The position numbers and the translations under genes are program-made. This document shows, one piece after another, positions 44,103 through 52,392 of a stretch of DNA of 64,000 bases. The notes under the pieces were generated by a model that did no database searches, was not told where the DNA came from, and saw nothing but the letters and a program-made list of their open reading frames with translations. Position 1 is the first letter of the stretch, and each line of letters begins with the position of its first letter. The stretch lies in the NCBI RefSeq assembly GCF_003208435.1, contig NZ_QKMF01000002.1:124001-188000 (forward strand), in the 5' to 3' direction. Source of the DNA: Pelagimonas varians (GTDB lineage Bacteria > Pseudomonadota > Alphaproteobacteria > Rhodobacterales > Rhodobacteraceae).

Positions 44103-44335
44103 GCTACTTCTCCTATATGCAGGTGAAACTAGGCTCAGTCTAACCTGCTGGGTGAAGCAGCCGGTACATCCCATTAGCGGACATTGATCGGTCCTCAGCT
44201 ATGCCGCAGTGCAGCCCGTCATTCCGGACTTTCGTGCAGAGCGCAGCATTTATTAGTTTTGGGATGGCGGGGATCGACAATTGGAGTCGCCAAGCAAGGC
44301 ATCGCTGCCAGAACATGTCCGGCAGCGAGAATGGT

Positions 44336-45331
44336 TCAGCTTGCGGGCTCAACCTCTGGGAAGGTCCAGCTTCCATCAAGGATCGCGTCGCCGGGTTCGT
44401 AAAAGCGAATTGAGTAGTTCCAGCCGGGTGATACGGGAATGCAATTGACCCGACTGTCCTCGCAAGCTCCGAAGTGCAGCGTATAGGAACCGTCGTCATT
44501 GGGCTTGGCGCTGACGTTGTTGTAACTGTTCACGCCCAGTTCGTTCGGCTCCAGATAGCCATCCGCATTGTAAACGGTCATCGACCAGAATGCGTCTACC
44601 GGCACATCCTTGACGGTCACGGCATAGGGCGTCTCGCCGTCATTCTCAGAAACGCTGTCGACGATGTAAGAAGCCGCCGTGCGCGGCAATCCACCCCAAC
44701 CCGCCGCGGCACCGACAAGGTGATCAATCGGGCGAACTTCGTCTTTGCGACCAAAAGCGTAGTCCGAGCTAAAGCCGAGTACGGCAATGTCGCTCAGGGC
44801 TTTGCGGGCCACGGCGAGGTTATCGAGATTCCAGTCAGGCGCGTCAAAGGCACCATCGCCGCCGCCGGAGACCGTGATGCCATCCTGCGCGGCATGAGTT
44901 GCCGCGACATCCTCGGGATTGGAGACGTCGATGAATGTGCGAAAGTTCACCATGGCAAAACGCGTGCCCACCTCGTCTTCTGTCAGCCGATAGGTCCCCG
45001 GCTTGGCTTCCACGAAGCTGTAATGATCCTGGCTGATCACATGCATGGACTGATAGCGCCCGCCAATATCAGGCAGCGTGATTTCCACCGGCGTGGACAG
45101 GTCTAACACCAACCCGGAATAGAGCGTGTCCTGGTTCATGCGGATTGTCGGCTGGGCGTCTGGCGTGACCGGATCGCGCAAATGCTGTAACTCCCCCGTC
45201 CCGAAGGCGAAAGCCTCCATGTTGGCCTGGAAATTATAATCGGACTCCGCGCGGACAAAGTTATCGACCGTGACCGATTCAGCGAGGGAAAGGCTGGGGG
45301 CGCAAAGCGCCAATGCCAAAAGTGTTCTCAT
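44336..45331 (-). CDS. Exported DUF1254/DUF1214 protein, copy 2
   Basis: 331 residues. ATG 45331 (GGAG six bases upstream) gives a signal peptide MRTLLALALCAPSLSLAESV. DUF1254 text: VDNFVRAESDYNFQANMEAF, then TIRMNQDTLYSGLVLDLS and RYQSMHVISQDHYSFVEAKP; DUF1214 at the end: AFWSMTVYNADGYLEPNELG and WNYSIRFYEPGDAILDGSWT. The biochemical role of this family is unknown; it is a periplasmic beta-rich protein. It is the last gene of a five-gene minus-strand envelope operon and is a paralog of the gene immediately upstream. Confidence 0.88.
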   Translation of the reverse strand: MRTLLALALCAPSLSLAESVTVDNFVRAESDYNFQANMEAFAFGTGELQHLRDPVTPDAQPTIRMNQDTLYSGLVLDLSTPVEITLPDIGGRYQSMHVISQDHYSFVEAKPGTYRLTEDEVGTRFAMVNFRTFIDVSNPEDVAATHAAQDGITVSGGGDGAFDAPDWNLDNLAVARKALSDIAVLGFSSDYAFGRKDEVRPIDHLVGAAAGWGGLPRTAASYIVDSVSENDGETPYAVTVKDVPVDAFWSMTVYNADGYLEPNELGVNSYNNVSAKPNDDGSYTLHFGACEDSRVNCIPVSPGWNYSIRFYEPGDAILDGSWTFPEVEPAS

Positions 45332-45347
45332 TTTCATCTCCAATATA

Positions 45348-46418
45348 TTAGTTCACTGGCTGTATTGCGGGGAAGGTCCATGAGCCGTCGAGGATCGCCT
45401 CGCTGGGCTGATACATGCGGACAGTATAATTCCAGCCCTCCATAAGCGGTAGGCAATTGACCCGCCCGTCGTCGCAGCCGCCGAAATGCACCGTCATCGT
45501 GTCATCTTCGTTGCGCGTGCCCATGACCGAGTTGACGACATAAGCATCCATCGCGTTCGGCACAAAGTAGCGTTCGGCGTTGTACATACTGACCGACCAG
45601 AAAGCGCCAACTGGCACGTCGGCAGGCACGTCGATCTTGTATTCACCGTCCGGCAGGTTTGGCTCGACGGGTAGATAAAATGCCTCGGCTTCGGGCAGAC
45701 CACCCCAGCCACCGGCGGTGCCAATCAGGTGACGCACCGGAGAGACCGCTTCGCGTGTGCCGAACATACGGGCGCTGTCGGGCAGATAGGCTGCGAACGC
45801 AATCGCGGCGCGTATCATGCCTTGATAGCTCTCTTCATCCCAAGCCGGCGCGATAAAGGGTTTGGCCGAGTTAGCCTCGATTGTCATTTGGTCCTGAAGC
45901 GCGTTGACTGCGGCCACATCCTCCGCGTTGGACGCATCCACAAGCGTTCGCATATAGACGATGACGTAGGGCGTATCGAAAGTGTCCACGTCGAGCGTGT
46001 AGGTACCACCGCCATGAAACACCTCGTTGATGTAGTGGTCCTGATTGACAATCATCGCCGACATATAGCGGTCGCCAACCTCTGGCAGGGTCAAAGTGGC
46101 CCCCTCACTGATATCCACGACCGCAGTGCTGTAGAGCGTATCGCGGTTCATCTGGATCGTGGGTTGATCTTCGACCGGGGTAGGTTCGCGGAAGTGATAA
46201 AACCGGTTTATCCCGCCCGCCAGCGTCACGTATTTGTCGAGTTCAATATCGGTTGCGGCGCGGGTGAAATTATCGACAGTGACCGGGATCTCGCGAGCCT
46301 CGAGCCGCGCATCGAGATCTTCGCCGTAAAACTGGGCCGAAGCCGCAGTGCAAACGCTTGCACCCACAATTAATGCGGGCACAAATGATACGATCTGACG
46401 ATTGGTCAATTTTTTCAT
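45348..46418 (-). CDS. Exported DUF1254/DUF1214 protein, copy 1
   Basis: 356 residues with a signal peptide (ending near CTAASA-QFYGE). Same architecture as its neighbour: VDNFTRAATDIELDKYVTLA, TIQMNRDTLYSTAVVDISEG, RYMSAMIVNQDHYINEVFHG, AFWSVSMYNAERYFVPNAMD and MYQPSEAILDGSWTFPAIQP. The copies are clearly homologous but diverged, so the duplication is old. Spacing to the next gene is 16 bases. Two Cys pairs (DDGRVNCLP in this copy, EDSRVNCIP in the other) are shared. Function unknown. Confidence 0.88.
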   Translation of the reverse strand: MKKLTNRQIVSFVPALIVGASVCTAASAQFYGEDLDARLEAREIPVTVDNFTRAATDIELDKYVTLAGGINRFYHFREPTPVEDQPTIQMNRDTLYSTAVVDISEGATLTLPEVGDRYMSAMIVNQDHYINEVFHGGGTYTLDVDTFDTPYVIVYMRTLVDASNAEDVAAVNALQDQMTIEANSAKPFIAPAWDEESYQGMIRAAIAFAAYLPDSARMFGTREAVSPVRHLIGTAGGWGGLPEAEAFYLPVEPNLPDGEYKIDVPADVPVGAFWSVSMYNAERYFVPNAMDAYVVNSVMGTRNEDDTMTVHFGGCDDGRVNCLPLMEGWNYTVRMYQPSEAILDGSWTFPAIQPVN

Positions 46419-46463
46419 AATGTTTTCTCCGTAAGGGAACGTGTTTGATGGTGGCGTTGATAA

Positions 46464-46841
46464 TTAGTCAAACGCTTCCATTGTCTCTTTGACGGCGAGA
46501 TCGACCGCGCCCGCCAACAACATGCCGGGATCATCGTCACAGGCGTCCTCTAGTTCTTCGATGAACTCATCCTTCAATCCATCACGGTCCTGTTCTTCCG
46601 GAAGCTCCGCCAGAATATCAATCTGGCGATTGTAAAGAGACACCATTGCCATCAGGCGCACGATTTCGGCCACCTGCGCCTCGTCATCGCCATAGGACGC
46701 AATCACGCTTCCACAACTGTGATGCATGAATGGCTGTGCCGTAGTAATAATTTTGTCCATAGCCTCATCGGCTTGCGCAATACCGCCAAGAGTGAACAGG
46801 CATGCCGTCGCGACGACATATTTTGAAAAGTACCGCAGCAT
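46464..46841 (-). CDS. Small exported protein (125 aa), unknown
   Basis: 125 residues with a signal peptide ending GGIAQA-DEAMDK. The mature part is about 100 residues, strongly acidic and alpha-helical in character, with two cysteines (HHSCGSVIAS and EDACDDDPG) that could form one disulfide. The pattern is reminiscent of small acid-stress periplasmic proteins, but no family match is claimed. AAGGAA precedes the start by 6 bases. It is the third gene of the envelope operon. Confidence 0.7.
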   Translation of the reverse strand: MLRYFSKYVVATACLFTLGGIAQADEAMDKIITTAQPFMHHSCGSVIASYGDDEAQVAEIVRLMAMVSLYNRQIDILAELPEEQDRDGLKDEFIEELEDACDDDPGMLLAGAVDLAVKETMEAFD

Positions 46842-46889
46842 ATTGAATTCCTTGTCTTATATAGTCGATTGATTGGGACGATCAGATGG

Positions 46890-47099
46890 TCATCTTCTCT
46901 TTCGGCTCCCAGCAATCGCCCCAACAACAGCGCCACCTGTCGCTCCATTTTTGCCCCCGACAAGGTAGCCGACGCCAGCGCCCACAACCGCACCGCCAAC
47001 TGTATTCTGGAGCTGTTGGTTCGCCGCAGCGGGCGAGGACATTGCAAAACTCAGCGCCACTGCAAGTGAGGCCATTGTCACCGTTGTTTTAAGCATCAT
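46890..47099 (-). CDS. Small glycine-zipper exported protein (69 aa)
   Basis: 69 residues: signal peptide ending SPAAA-NQQLQ, then NTVGGAVVGAGVGYLVGGKN and GATGGAVVGAIAGSRKRR, a glycine-zipper of the YMGG-like/SlyB-like sort that inserts into or bridges membranes. ATG 47099 follows GGAG by 7 bases. It lies between the outer-membrane-type protein and the small acidic protein of the same operon. A structural or envelope-stress role is likely. Confidence 0.75.
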   Translation of the reverse strand: MMLKTTVTMASLAVALSFAMSSPAAANQQLQNTVGGAVVGAGVGYLVGGKNGATGGAVVGAIAGSRKRR

Positions 47100-47145
47100 T
47101 TGTATTCTCCATTTTTGAGTGTTGGCGGCGGAAGCGAACCACCCG

Positions 47146-47943
47146 TCATCCCTTCGGAACAACGAACTGAACCTGCAAACGGAACCGCCAGTCCTCTGGA
47201 CCGCCATCCGGGCTTTCCAGCCAACGGCCGACGCCGCCCTGGAAATTGACAGGCTTGCCGTTGATAACGGCCAGCTTTGACACCGAGGCGTTCAAAGGCA
47301 CCGCCCAACTCTCGGCCTCCCAGTCATAGGTGCTTTCGCTTTGAAGCGAGAAGGTCCAGGCGTTCTCGGTCGAATAGGCAACAAAGGGTTGGACGAATGT
47401 CACGTTGGTGGGCGTCGTCGGGTTACTTTCCAAGTCCCAAAGGTGGTTGGCCAAGGCACCATATGTCCACGGGCCGGTTTGCTTCAACACGATGCCGGTG
47501 GCACCTGCGGCCCATGTCTTGCTTGAGACGTCGGAGAATGTCGGAAAGCGGACCACTGGGCCAATGCCCCAAGTCAGGTCGGCCTCGGTGGTGCGGGAAT
47601 ACCAAGCGCTTGCCAGAATATCGCCAAAGCCGTGCTGGGATGTGCCGGGGATCACGTCTTCTTGCCATATATACGGGATAATTGTGCGGGTGATGATGTT
47701 GGCACCATTATCGAGCGCAAAGGGAATAACCGGCTGAAGGTTCAGTGTCGTCCGGCTGCCCTCGTTCGTGGGACCTAGATTATCATCGTAGTTCAGCTGG
47801 AACGGGATGGAGATGATGGCGGCGAGCGGATTTGCCAACTCCTGCGCCAGATCAGCGGCGTCCTGCGCCTGTGCCATGCTACCCAAAAGCGCCATAGCGA
47901 GGGCGCAGCTCAGTGATTTCCTTGTTTGATATTCCCTTGGCAT
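47146..47943 (-). CDS. Outer-membrane-type beta-barrel protein
   Basis: 265 residues with a signal peptide ending SMAQA-QDAAD. The mature protein has alternating hydrophobic/polar strands and aromatic girdle residues (FQLNYDDNLGPTNEGSR, GFGDILASAWYSR, WTYGALANHLWDLESN, FVQPFVAYSTENAWTFSLQS) and ends in WRFRLQVQFVVPKG, a beta-barrel-like strand. This is like the 'neuromedin U' or phenol-degradation MetA-type transporter-like proteins of proteobacteria. ATG 47943 with GGAGG upstream is used. It heads the minus-strand envelope operon and faces the AraC gene across about 145 bp. Confidence 0.78.
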   Translation of the reverse strand: MPREYQTRKSLSCALAMALLGSMAQAQDAADLAQELANPLAAIISIPFQLNYDDNLGPTNEGSRTTLNLQPVIPFALDNGANIITRTIIPYIWQEDVIPGTSQHGFGDILASAWYSRTTEADLTWGIGPVVRFPTFSDVSSKTWAAGATGIVLKQTGPWTYGALANHLWDLESNPTTPTNVTFVQPFVAYSTENAWTFSLQSESTYDWEAESWAVPLNASVSKLAVINGKPVNFQGGVGRWLESPDGGPEDWRFRLQVQFVVPKG

Positions 47944-48089
47944 TTGTGCGATCCTCCATTTGAGTCTCAACGCCACCGTTTCGCCACTGACATATGGAAC
48001 GCAGTGACGAGTGTCGTCAGATCGATCTCTTATGCATCTGGGGATCGTTTAGCATTGTTTGACCGGTCATTTTGCGACAATAGGTGGTT

Positions 48090-49106
48090 ATGCGGCAGAA
48101 AATGGTAAATCTCGTTGAATTGGCACATGTGGTTGATTTGCTTGGTCGGTACGCTTCACGTTCGATCATCGACAAAGCCCTTTTGTCGGCGGGTCTCGAT
48201 AGGACCATTCTCACCGGTGCGTCAGGTTTCATTCCCTATGCCGCCGAGGCTGTGCTGGTCGAATCCGTCGCGCGGGCAATCAATGACCGCCATCTCGGGG
48301 CGCGAGTTGGAAAGGACTTCGAGTATTCGGCCTATGGCGCCTATTCCCACTACGTGCTCGGAGCCCCCAACCTTGCGTCCGCGCTTGATCGTGGGGGGCG
48401 GGCGCTGCGCCTCATACAGCCAGGTTCGGAGATTGTCATACGTGAAACGGAAACCCACCTTGTCGTTGGCCGGGACTCAAAAGGCCTTTCTGTCGTTGGG
48501 CACCATCATTTGGACGAAGCTGCGCTGTTCGTTATCGGACACGTCGTTCGACACTATTTGGGACCGGCATGGCTGCCCGACTGGGTCGAAGTGCCAGACA
48601 GGAATGGGAATGAAGTTGTAGAACTTGGCAAGATCGTGGGCAGTGCGATCCGAACTGGCGCACAAATGCCAGCCATTGCGATAGAGAAGGGCGTCCTCGC
48701 AGCACTCAATCCTAGCCCACCAGCGCCGGAGCAAACGATTTCGCTTGACGAATTGGGCGCGCTCATGTGCGTCAAGCCAGCGCAGACGATGGAAGGCGCG
48801 GTGATTGAAGTCCTTCATATCATCTCGGCAAATGGCCTTGCCTCTGAGGGCGATGTCGCCAGGTTGCTTGCTATCGGGCCAAGGACATTACAACGTGCTT
48901 TGAAAGCAGAAAGCACATCGTTTCGCAGTCTCCAATCGCAGTTTATTGAGAGCCGTGCGCGATTTCTGTTGTCTGAAACGAGTAAGCCGATATCTGAACT
49001 TGCTAAAACTCTGGGCTATTCCGAACCAAAAAGCTTTCGGCGTGCCTTCAAAGTGTGGACGGGATTATCACCTAGCGCCTTTCGATCTGCATATCGAACA
49101 CAGTGA
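48090..49106 (+). CDS. AraC-family transcriptional regulator
   Basis: 338 residues. The N-terminal domain (about 1-190) is the arabinose-binding-like/OruR-type domain with GARVGKDFEYSAYGAYSHYV; the C-terminal two helix-turn-helix units are GDVARLLAIGPRTLQRALKA and PISELAKTLGYSEPKSFRRA, ending AFKVWTGLSPSAFRSAY. ATG 48090 is used; GTG 48084 and ATG 48102 in the same frame are alternatives, as the AGGTGG near 48082 does not decide. It is divergent from the outer-membrane/DUF1254 operon and is its probable activator. Confidence 0.88.
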   Translation: MRQKMVNLVELAHVVDLLGRYASRSIIDKALLSAGLDRTILTGASGFIPYAAEAVLVESVARAINDRHLGARVGKDFEYSAYGAYSHYVLGAPNLASALDRGGRALRLIQPGSEIVIRETETHLVVGRDSKGLSVVGHHHLDEAALFVIGHVVRHYLGPAWLPDWVEVPDRNGNEVVELGKIVGSAIRTGAQMPAIAIEKGVLAALNPSPPAPEQTISLDELGALMCVKPAQTMEGAVIEVLHIISANGLASEGDVARLLAIGPRTLQRALKAESTSFRSLQSQFIESRARFLLSETSKPISELAKTLGYSEPKSFRRAFKVWTGLSPSAFRSAYRTQ

Positions 49107-49915
49107 AACGACGTCGCTTGAACGACAAAAATGCAGCCCAGACCTTGCGTTGTCGAATCTGATCGGAATTGCGCATCAACGTTGGCGAGAGTCATTTGTC
49201 TGGTTGCTGAATGGCAAAAAGCCGTGAGGTCCGGTCAGTGACGTATCCAGGTTAGCCGAAACTTAGCGCTTCTTTTTGGACTCGGATCCGACCTCTACGC
49301 TGCTGCACGGAAACATGATTTAGTCGCCTGTGTATGTCCGCTTTTTTCAGTAGATATCATCAAGCCGCACTTGCAGCGAATTCACACTATCCGCCCGTTA
49401 TGTTGAAAAACTCGGTGTCTGACCAACAAGGCGCATTTTGGCGGAAAACCGTCCTTCTGACACGCCATACTGCGAATATTCTTTGTCAGACGCGCATCCA
49501 CGAAACACCTGTTCCAAATTTTGACAGCGTTTTTCATGCAAGTGAGTTTTTCAACAGAATACGCCCATTATTATTCAGTCTGGCCAAAGGCCCAGGGCCG
49601 CCTTCATGGATCCACCAAATGCCGCGATGTTGCTTCCCCAAAATAGCGGGCGGCGCATAAACTACTCACCTAAAAGCGTAGTACGAAATCTTAAGTGATT
49701 GTTATCAAAAGGAGGTGGGAACCGGAAACAAACCGGTTTGGACGGATTTGCACTCCGGTGTGTGAGCGCTGCGCGAAATCGATCCTGAGGGATCTGGATT
49801 TTGGCTCCCCATAAATTACCCAGTTTGTAAATTTCTTACTGTTTTTAAAGGCTAAAAGATACCGGCCGCGGGTACCAGCTGAACTTTCCCATGCATTTGG
49901 AAATCTATTTGCCAA
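49107..49915. other. Gene-free 0.8-kb interval with a MITE-like element
   Basis: No credible gene in either strand. It contains the 156-bp element at 49401-49556. The remaining text shows no protein-like frame and no clear terminator for the AraC gene. Confidence 0.5.
49401..49556. repeat. MITE-like element with TGTTGAAAAACTC terminal inverted repeats
   Basis: TGTTGAAAAACTC (49401-49413) and GAGTTTTTCAACA (49544-49556) are exact inverse copies, 156 bp end to end. The ends match those of the element at 851-1057, while the interiors do not look alike. No transposase fragment is evident. Confidence 0.55.
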
Positions 49916-51058
49916 TCAACCTTCGTCGTCGCTGAGGGTTCGCAGGAATTTCAGCAGATCACTGGATTCACGTTTTGACAGGGCGAGGGGGGTTAATATG
50001 GCCTCTCCATCTGTGTGCAAACGCTCCAGATCAATGGTGTTGTAATGGTCCACGACGGCCTGAAGGTCCGCGAGGCTACCGTTGTGCATATATGGTGCAG
50101 TTCTGGCGGTGCCACGTAAACTTGGCACGCGAAACGTTCCGAAATCCGAATGAAGCGGCTGCACTTGCCGCACAGCCCATGCGCCGCTTTTTTCACGATC
50201 ATCCGAATAGGACCCCGCCAGTGTGAACGGGGAGGCGAACAGCGCCTCGAGCCCGCCATAGCGACCGGTGTCGACCCGCGTCTGGTTTATGAAATAGGGC
50301 ACGCCAGCATCGTGAAACTCTCGATTTGTGAAGGCTGGGCCGGAATGGCAAAATGCACAATTCCCACGCCCCAAGAATATTTGCAACCCGCGCTGTGCTG
50401 CCAGTGGATAGTGCGCCGCTGCCGCAATGTCACCGCGTTCCATGGCATTTCGGAATCTGTCAAAGGATGTCGGGCCGGTTTCCAAGGTCTCTTGATATGC
50501 TGCCAAAGACTTTGCGATGTTGACCGATACATCTGTGGCGGCTTGTTCCGAAAGGGGGCCGAAAAGCGCCTCGTAATCTTGGATCCAAGTGCTCTTTGCT
50601 ATCGCGGTTTTCAGGCTTTCATCATCATGGTTCATTTCATCGGGATTCAAAATGGGCACGAGGCTTTGCGCCCAAAGGTTGTCATTTCCACCTGCCCAGC
50701 CAAACCAGCGGTGGCCACGTACATTGGTCAACGAAAGGGCGTTTCGATCGAGGATGACCTTGCCGACTGATCGGGCTTTTGGGTCTGCAAACCCATGTGA
50801 CGGGTCGTGGCAATCAGAGCATGACATTGACCCGTCGCGAGATAAAACCGGATTGAAGAACAAGCCTTTACCCAGCTTAATGGCGGCGGGTAGACCTGAC
50901 ACACGATTGCTGGGATCAGCGACAAAGGCTGGCGGCCAAGGTCCGTGCGAAAGTGTGAGGGCAATCTCATTGTCGCTCAGAATAACCTCTGCCGTGGCCG
51001 CAGACATCCAAAGGGCCCCAAGGAAAAGGGCCAAAAGACCAAAGACAGATTTGATCAC
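49916..51058 (-). CDS. Di-heme cytochrome c peroxidase (MauG/CcpA family)
   Basis: 380 residues with a signal peptide ending SAATA-EVILS. Two c-type heme sites: C80-S-D-C-H84 and C234-A-F-C-H238. LGKGLFFNPVLSRDGSMSC, DRNALSLTNVRGHRWFGWAG, GLQIFLGRGNCAFCHSGPAF and FRVPSLRGTARTAPYMHNGS are family text. It reduces hydrogen peroxide or, in MauG-like members, modifies a partner protein. The GTG start overlaps the preceding stop (GTGA). Coupled genes for a small YtkA/FixH-like protein and an exported amidohydrolase make a partner-modification role possible, but peroxidase is the default. Confidence 0.9.
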   Translation of the reverse strand: MIKSVFGLLALFLGALWMSAATAEVILSDNEIALTLSHGPWPPAFVADPSNRVSGLPAAIKLGKGLFFNPVLSRDGSMSCSDCHDPSHGFADPKARSVGKVILDRNALSLTNVRGHRWFGWAGGNDNLWAQSLVPILNPDEMNHDDESLKTAIAKSTWIQDYEALFGPLSEQAATDVSVNIAKSLAAYQETLETGPTSFDRFRNAMERGDIAAAAHYPLAAQRGLQIFLGRGNCAFCHSGPAFTNREFHDAGVPYFINQTRVDTGRYGGLEALFASPFTLAGSYSDDREKSGAWAVRQVQPLHSDFGTFRVPSLRGTARTAPYMHNGSLADLQAVVDHYNTIDLERLHTDGEAILTPLALSKRESSDLLKFLRTLSDDEG

Positions 51059-51459
51059 CGGGCATGAACCTCTAGCGTGAAATACATGGGCATCGCTCTG
51101 CCAGTAGCGGCAATTTGTACCGCCCAGAGACCGGGCATGTGAAACACCATTCCTGACACTGCAAAACGTCCATCCCCCAGAGCATCAACAACGGGGGTGT
51201 AATTCATGCCGTGTTGATGGGCAGGCATGACAGCTCCGACTTTGATCTCCTTGATCGTCGTTGCGTCCTTTCCGCAAAAGAGCAGTTGCAAGCCAAATGG
51301 CTGAGACAAGGGAATGGGTTCCAGAATGGCAACCCCGCTCACCTCTCCGGGCGAGGTGCTGATCAGCGGCTTGGCCTCGGCCTCAGATTGGCAAGCCAGA
51401 GCTGTGGTCGCCCAGAGATTCGCGCAAAGCATCGACAACAATGTAGCGAGGGTTTTCAT
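51055..51459 (-). CDS. Periplasmic YtkA/FixH-like small protein
   Basis: 134 residues with a signal peptide ending TTALA-CQSEA. The mature domain reads PIPLSQPFGLQLLFCGKDAT, VGAVMPAHQHGMNYTP and VSGMVFHMPGLWAVQIAAT, the YtkA-like immunoglobulin-type fold. The Met/His cluster M-P-A-H-Q-H-G-M could bind copper, and two or three Cys may form a disulfide. It overlaps both neighbours (ATGA and GTGA), so it is made with the di-heme peroxidase and the amidohydrolase. Confidence 0.8.
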   Translation of the reverse strand: MKTLATLLSMLCANLWATTALACQSEAEAKPLISTSPGEVSGVAILEPIPLSQPFGLQLLFCGKDATTIKEIKVGAVMPAHQHGMNYTPVVDALGDGRFAVSGMVFHMPGLWAVQIAATGRAMPMYFTLEVHAR

Positions 51460-52262
51460 TGTGTCATCAGCATGGTCTCGGCATTTTCGTATGCGATCTT
51501 GCGGGCAATACCGGCTGGTAAGTCAGACAACCATCTGCGGGTATAGTCCGCATGAGGGCCAACATAGTACCATCGTTCTGGCGCAAAGGTGTCTGTTCCA
51601 ACCATGAATCGATCTGGATAAGCGGCGAAAGTCTTGCGCCAGTCAGGGGCCAAACCTTGGGCGTTGGACATGTCGGATCGATAGGCAAGATCCGCCCAAA
51701 GCCGCGGATAGGTTTCCAAAGCCTCTGCTACTTCGTCCGGTCGGTCAAAGCCTGAATGTGCCCAAAGCACCCTTGCCTCAGGCCAGCTGGCAAAGATAAG
51801 ATCAAGCGCCTGACGGTCGCCGTGATGATGGAGCAGCAGGTTTCGCTCTCGGGCCAATGCGATCATGCGCTGAACCACATCGGTCTTGATGTCATCTCCA
51901 AACGCGTGGAATTCCCCGATCGCTTCGTAGTTGAATTTTGCCAAACGTTCTTCGAGATAGTCGATGATCGCCGGATCGTGCATCCATGTTCCTGTTTCAC
52001 CGCGCTGGCGGTACGGACGCAACGCCGGTACAATTATATCTGGCGCTGCGGCTTTGAGTTTCTGTGTCCCGTCGTCATCAGAGCTGGAAACAAGCGCCTT
52101 CTTGATACCAGCGTCCCGCAAGATTTTGACGATTTGATCCGGTGGAATTTGCAAAACAGCGTCATGGCTATAATGCATATGGGCGTCGAAAATTGGCAGA
52201 TCTTGAGCGTAAGCGAAGCTGCCCGCAAAGATCAGAGTTGTTGCGACTAGGCTGCGGATCAT
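51456..52262 (-). CDS. Exported amidohydrolase-family (TIM-barrel) metal hydrolase
   Basis: 268 residues. ATG 52262 (AGGGAAG upstream) gives a signal peptide ending GSFAYA-QDLPIF. The barrel begins FDAHMHYSHDAVLQI (H-x-H metal motif), with GEFHAFGDDIK, LLLHHHGDRQALDLIF, LWAHSGFDRPDEVAE and FMVGTDTFAPERW (final Asp) carrying the other ligands. This is the amidohydrolase 2 group. Export is unusual for the group. It starts the operon with the YtkA-like protein and di-heme peroxidase. Substrate unknown. Confidence 0.82.
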   Translation of the reverse strand: MIRSLVATTLIFAGSFAYAQDLPIFDAHMHYSHDAVLQIPPDQIVKILRDAGIKKALVSSSDDDGTQKLKAAAPDIIVPALRPYRQRGETGTWMHDPAIIDYLEERLAKFNYEAIGEFHAFGDDIKTDVVQRMIALARERNLLLHHHGDRQALDLIFASWPEARVLWAHSGFDRPDEVAEALETYPRLWADLAYRSDMSNAQGLAPDWRKTFAAYPDRFMVGTDTFAPERWYYVGPHADYTRRWLSDLPAGIARKIAYENAETMLMTQ

Positions 52263-52392
52263 CTGGGTCTTCCCTATGTGGAACATCGGATTGGGATACA
52301 TAGTCACGCAAAATCGGGTGTCTGGAAAGAGATGATCTTGTAAGTGCACCAGGCAAGGCAGCGGCCGGAATTTTGGTGTCGGAGAGCAGAAG

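Larger units (their letters stand above)
42811..44169 (-). mobile_element. IS110-family insertion element (IS1111-like layout)
   Basis: ATGTACCGGCTGCT at 42811-42824 and its exact reverse complement at 44156-44169 form 14-bp inverted repeats around one IS110-family transposase gene (minus strand). About 54 bases lie between the right repeat and the transposase start; about 220 non-coding bases lie downstream of the transposase. Inverted repeats near the ends and the long non-coding part after the gene fit the IS1111 branch of IS110 elements, which is guided by a non-coding RNA. The exact ends are inferred from the repeats, within a few bases. No target duplication is expected for this family beyond the core. 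Confidence 0.7.

Noticed and set aside
42933-44183. The CATTAGCGGACA pair as a simple target-site duplication
   Set aside because: The inner copy lies about 120 bp inside the inverted repeat rather than at the end, and the second flank is also matched there, so a guide-RNA explanation fits better than a duplication.
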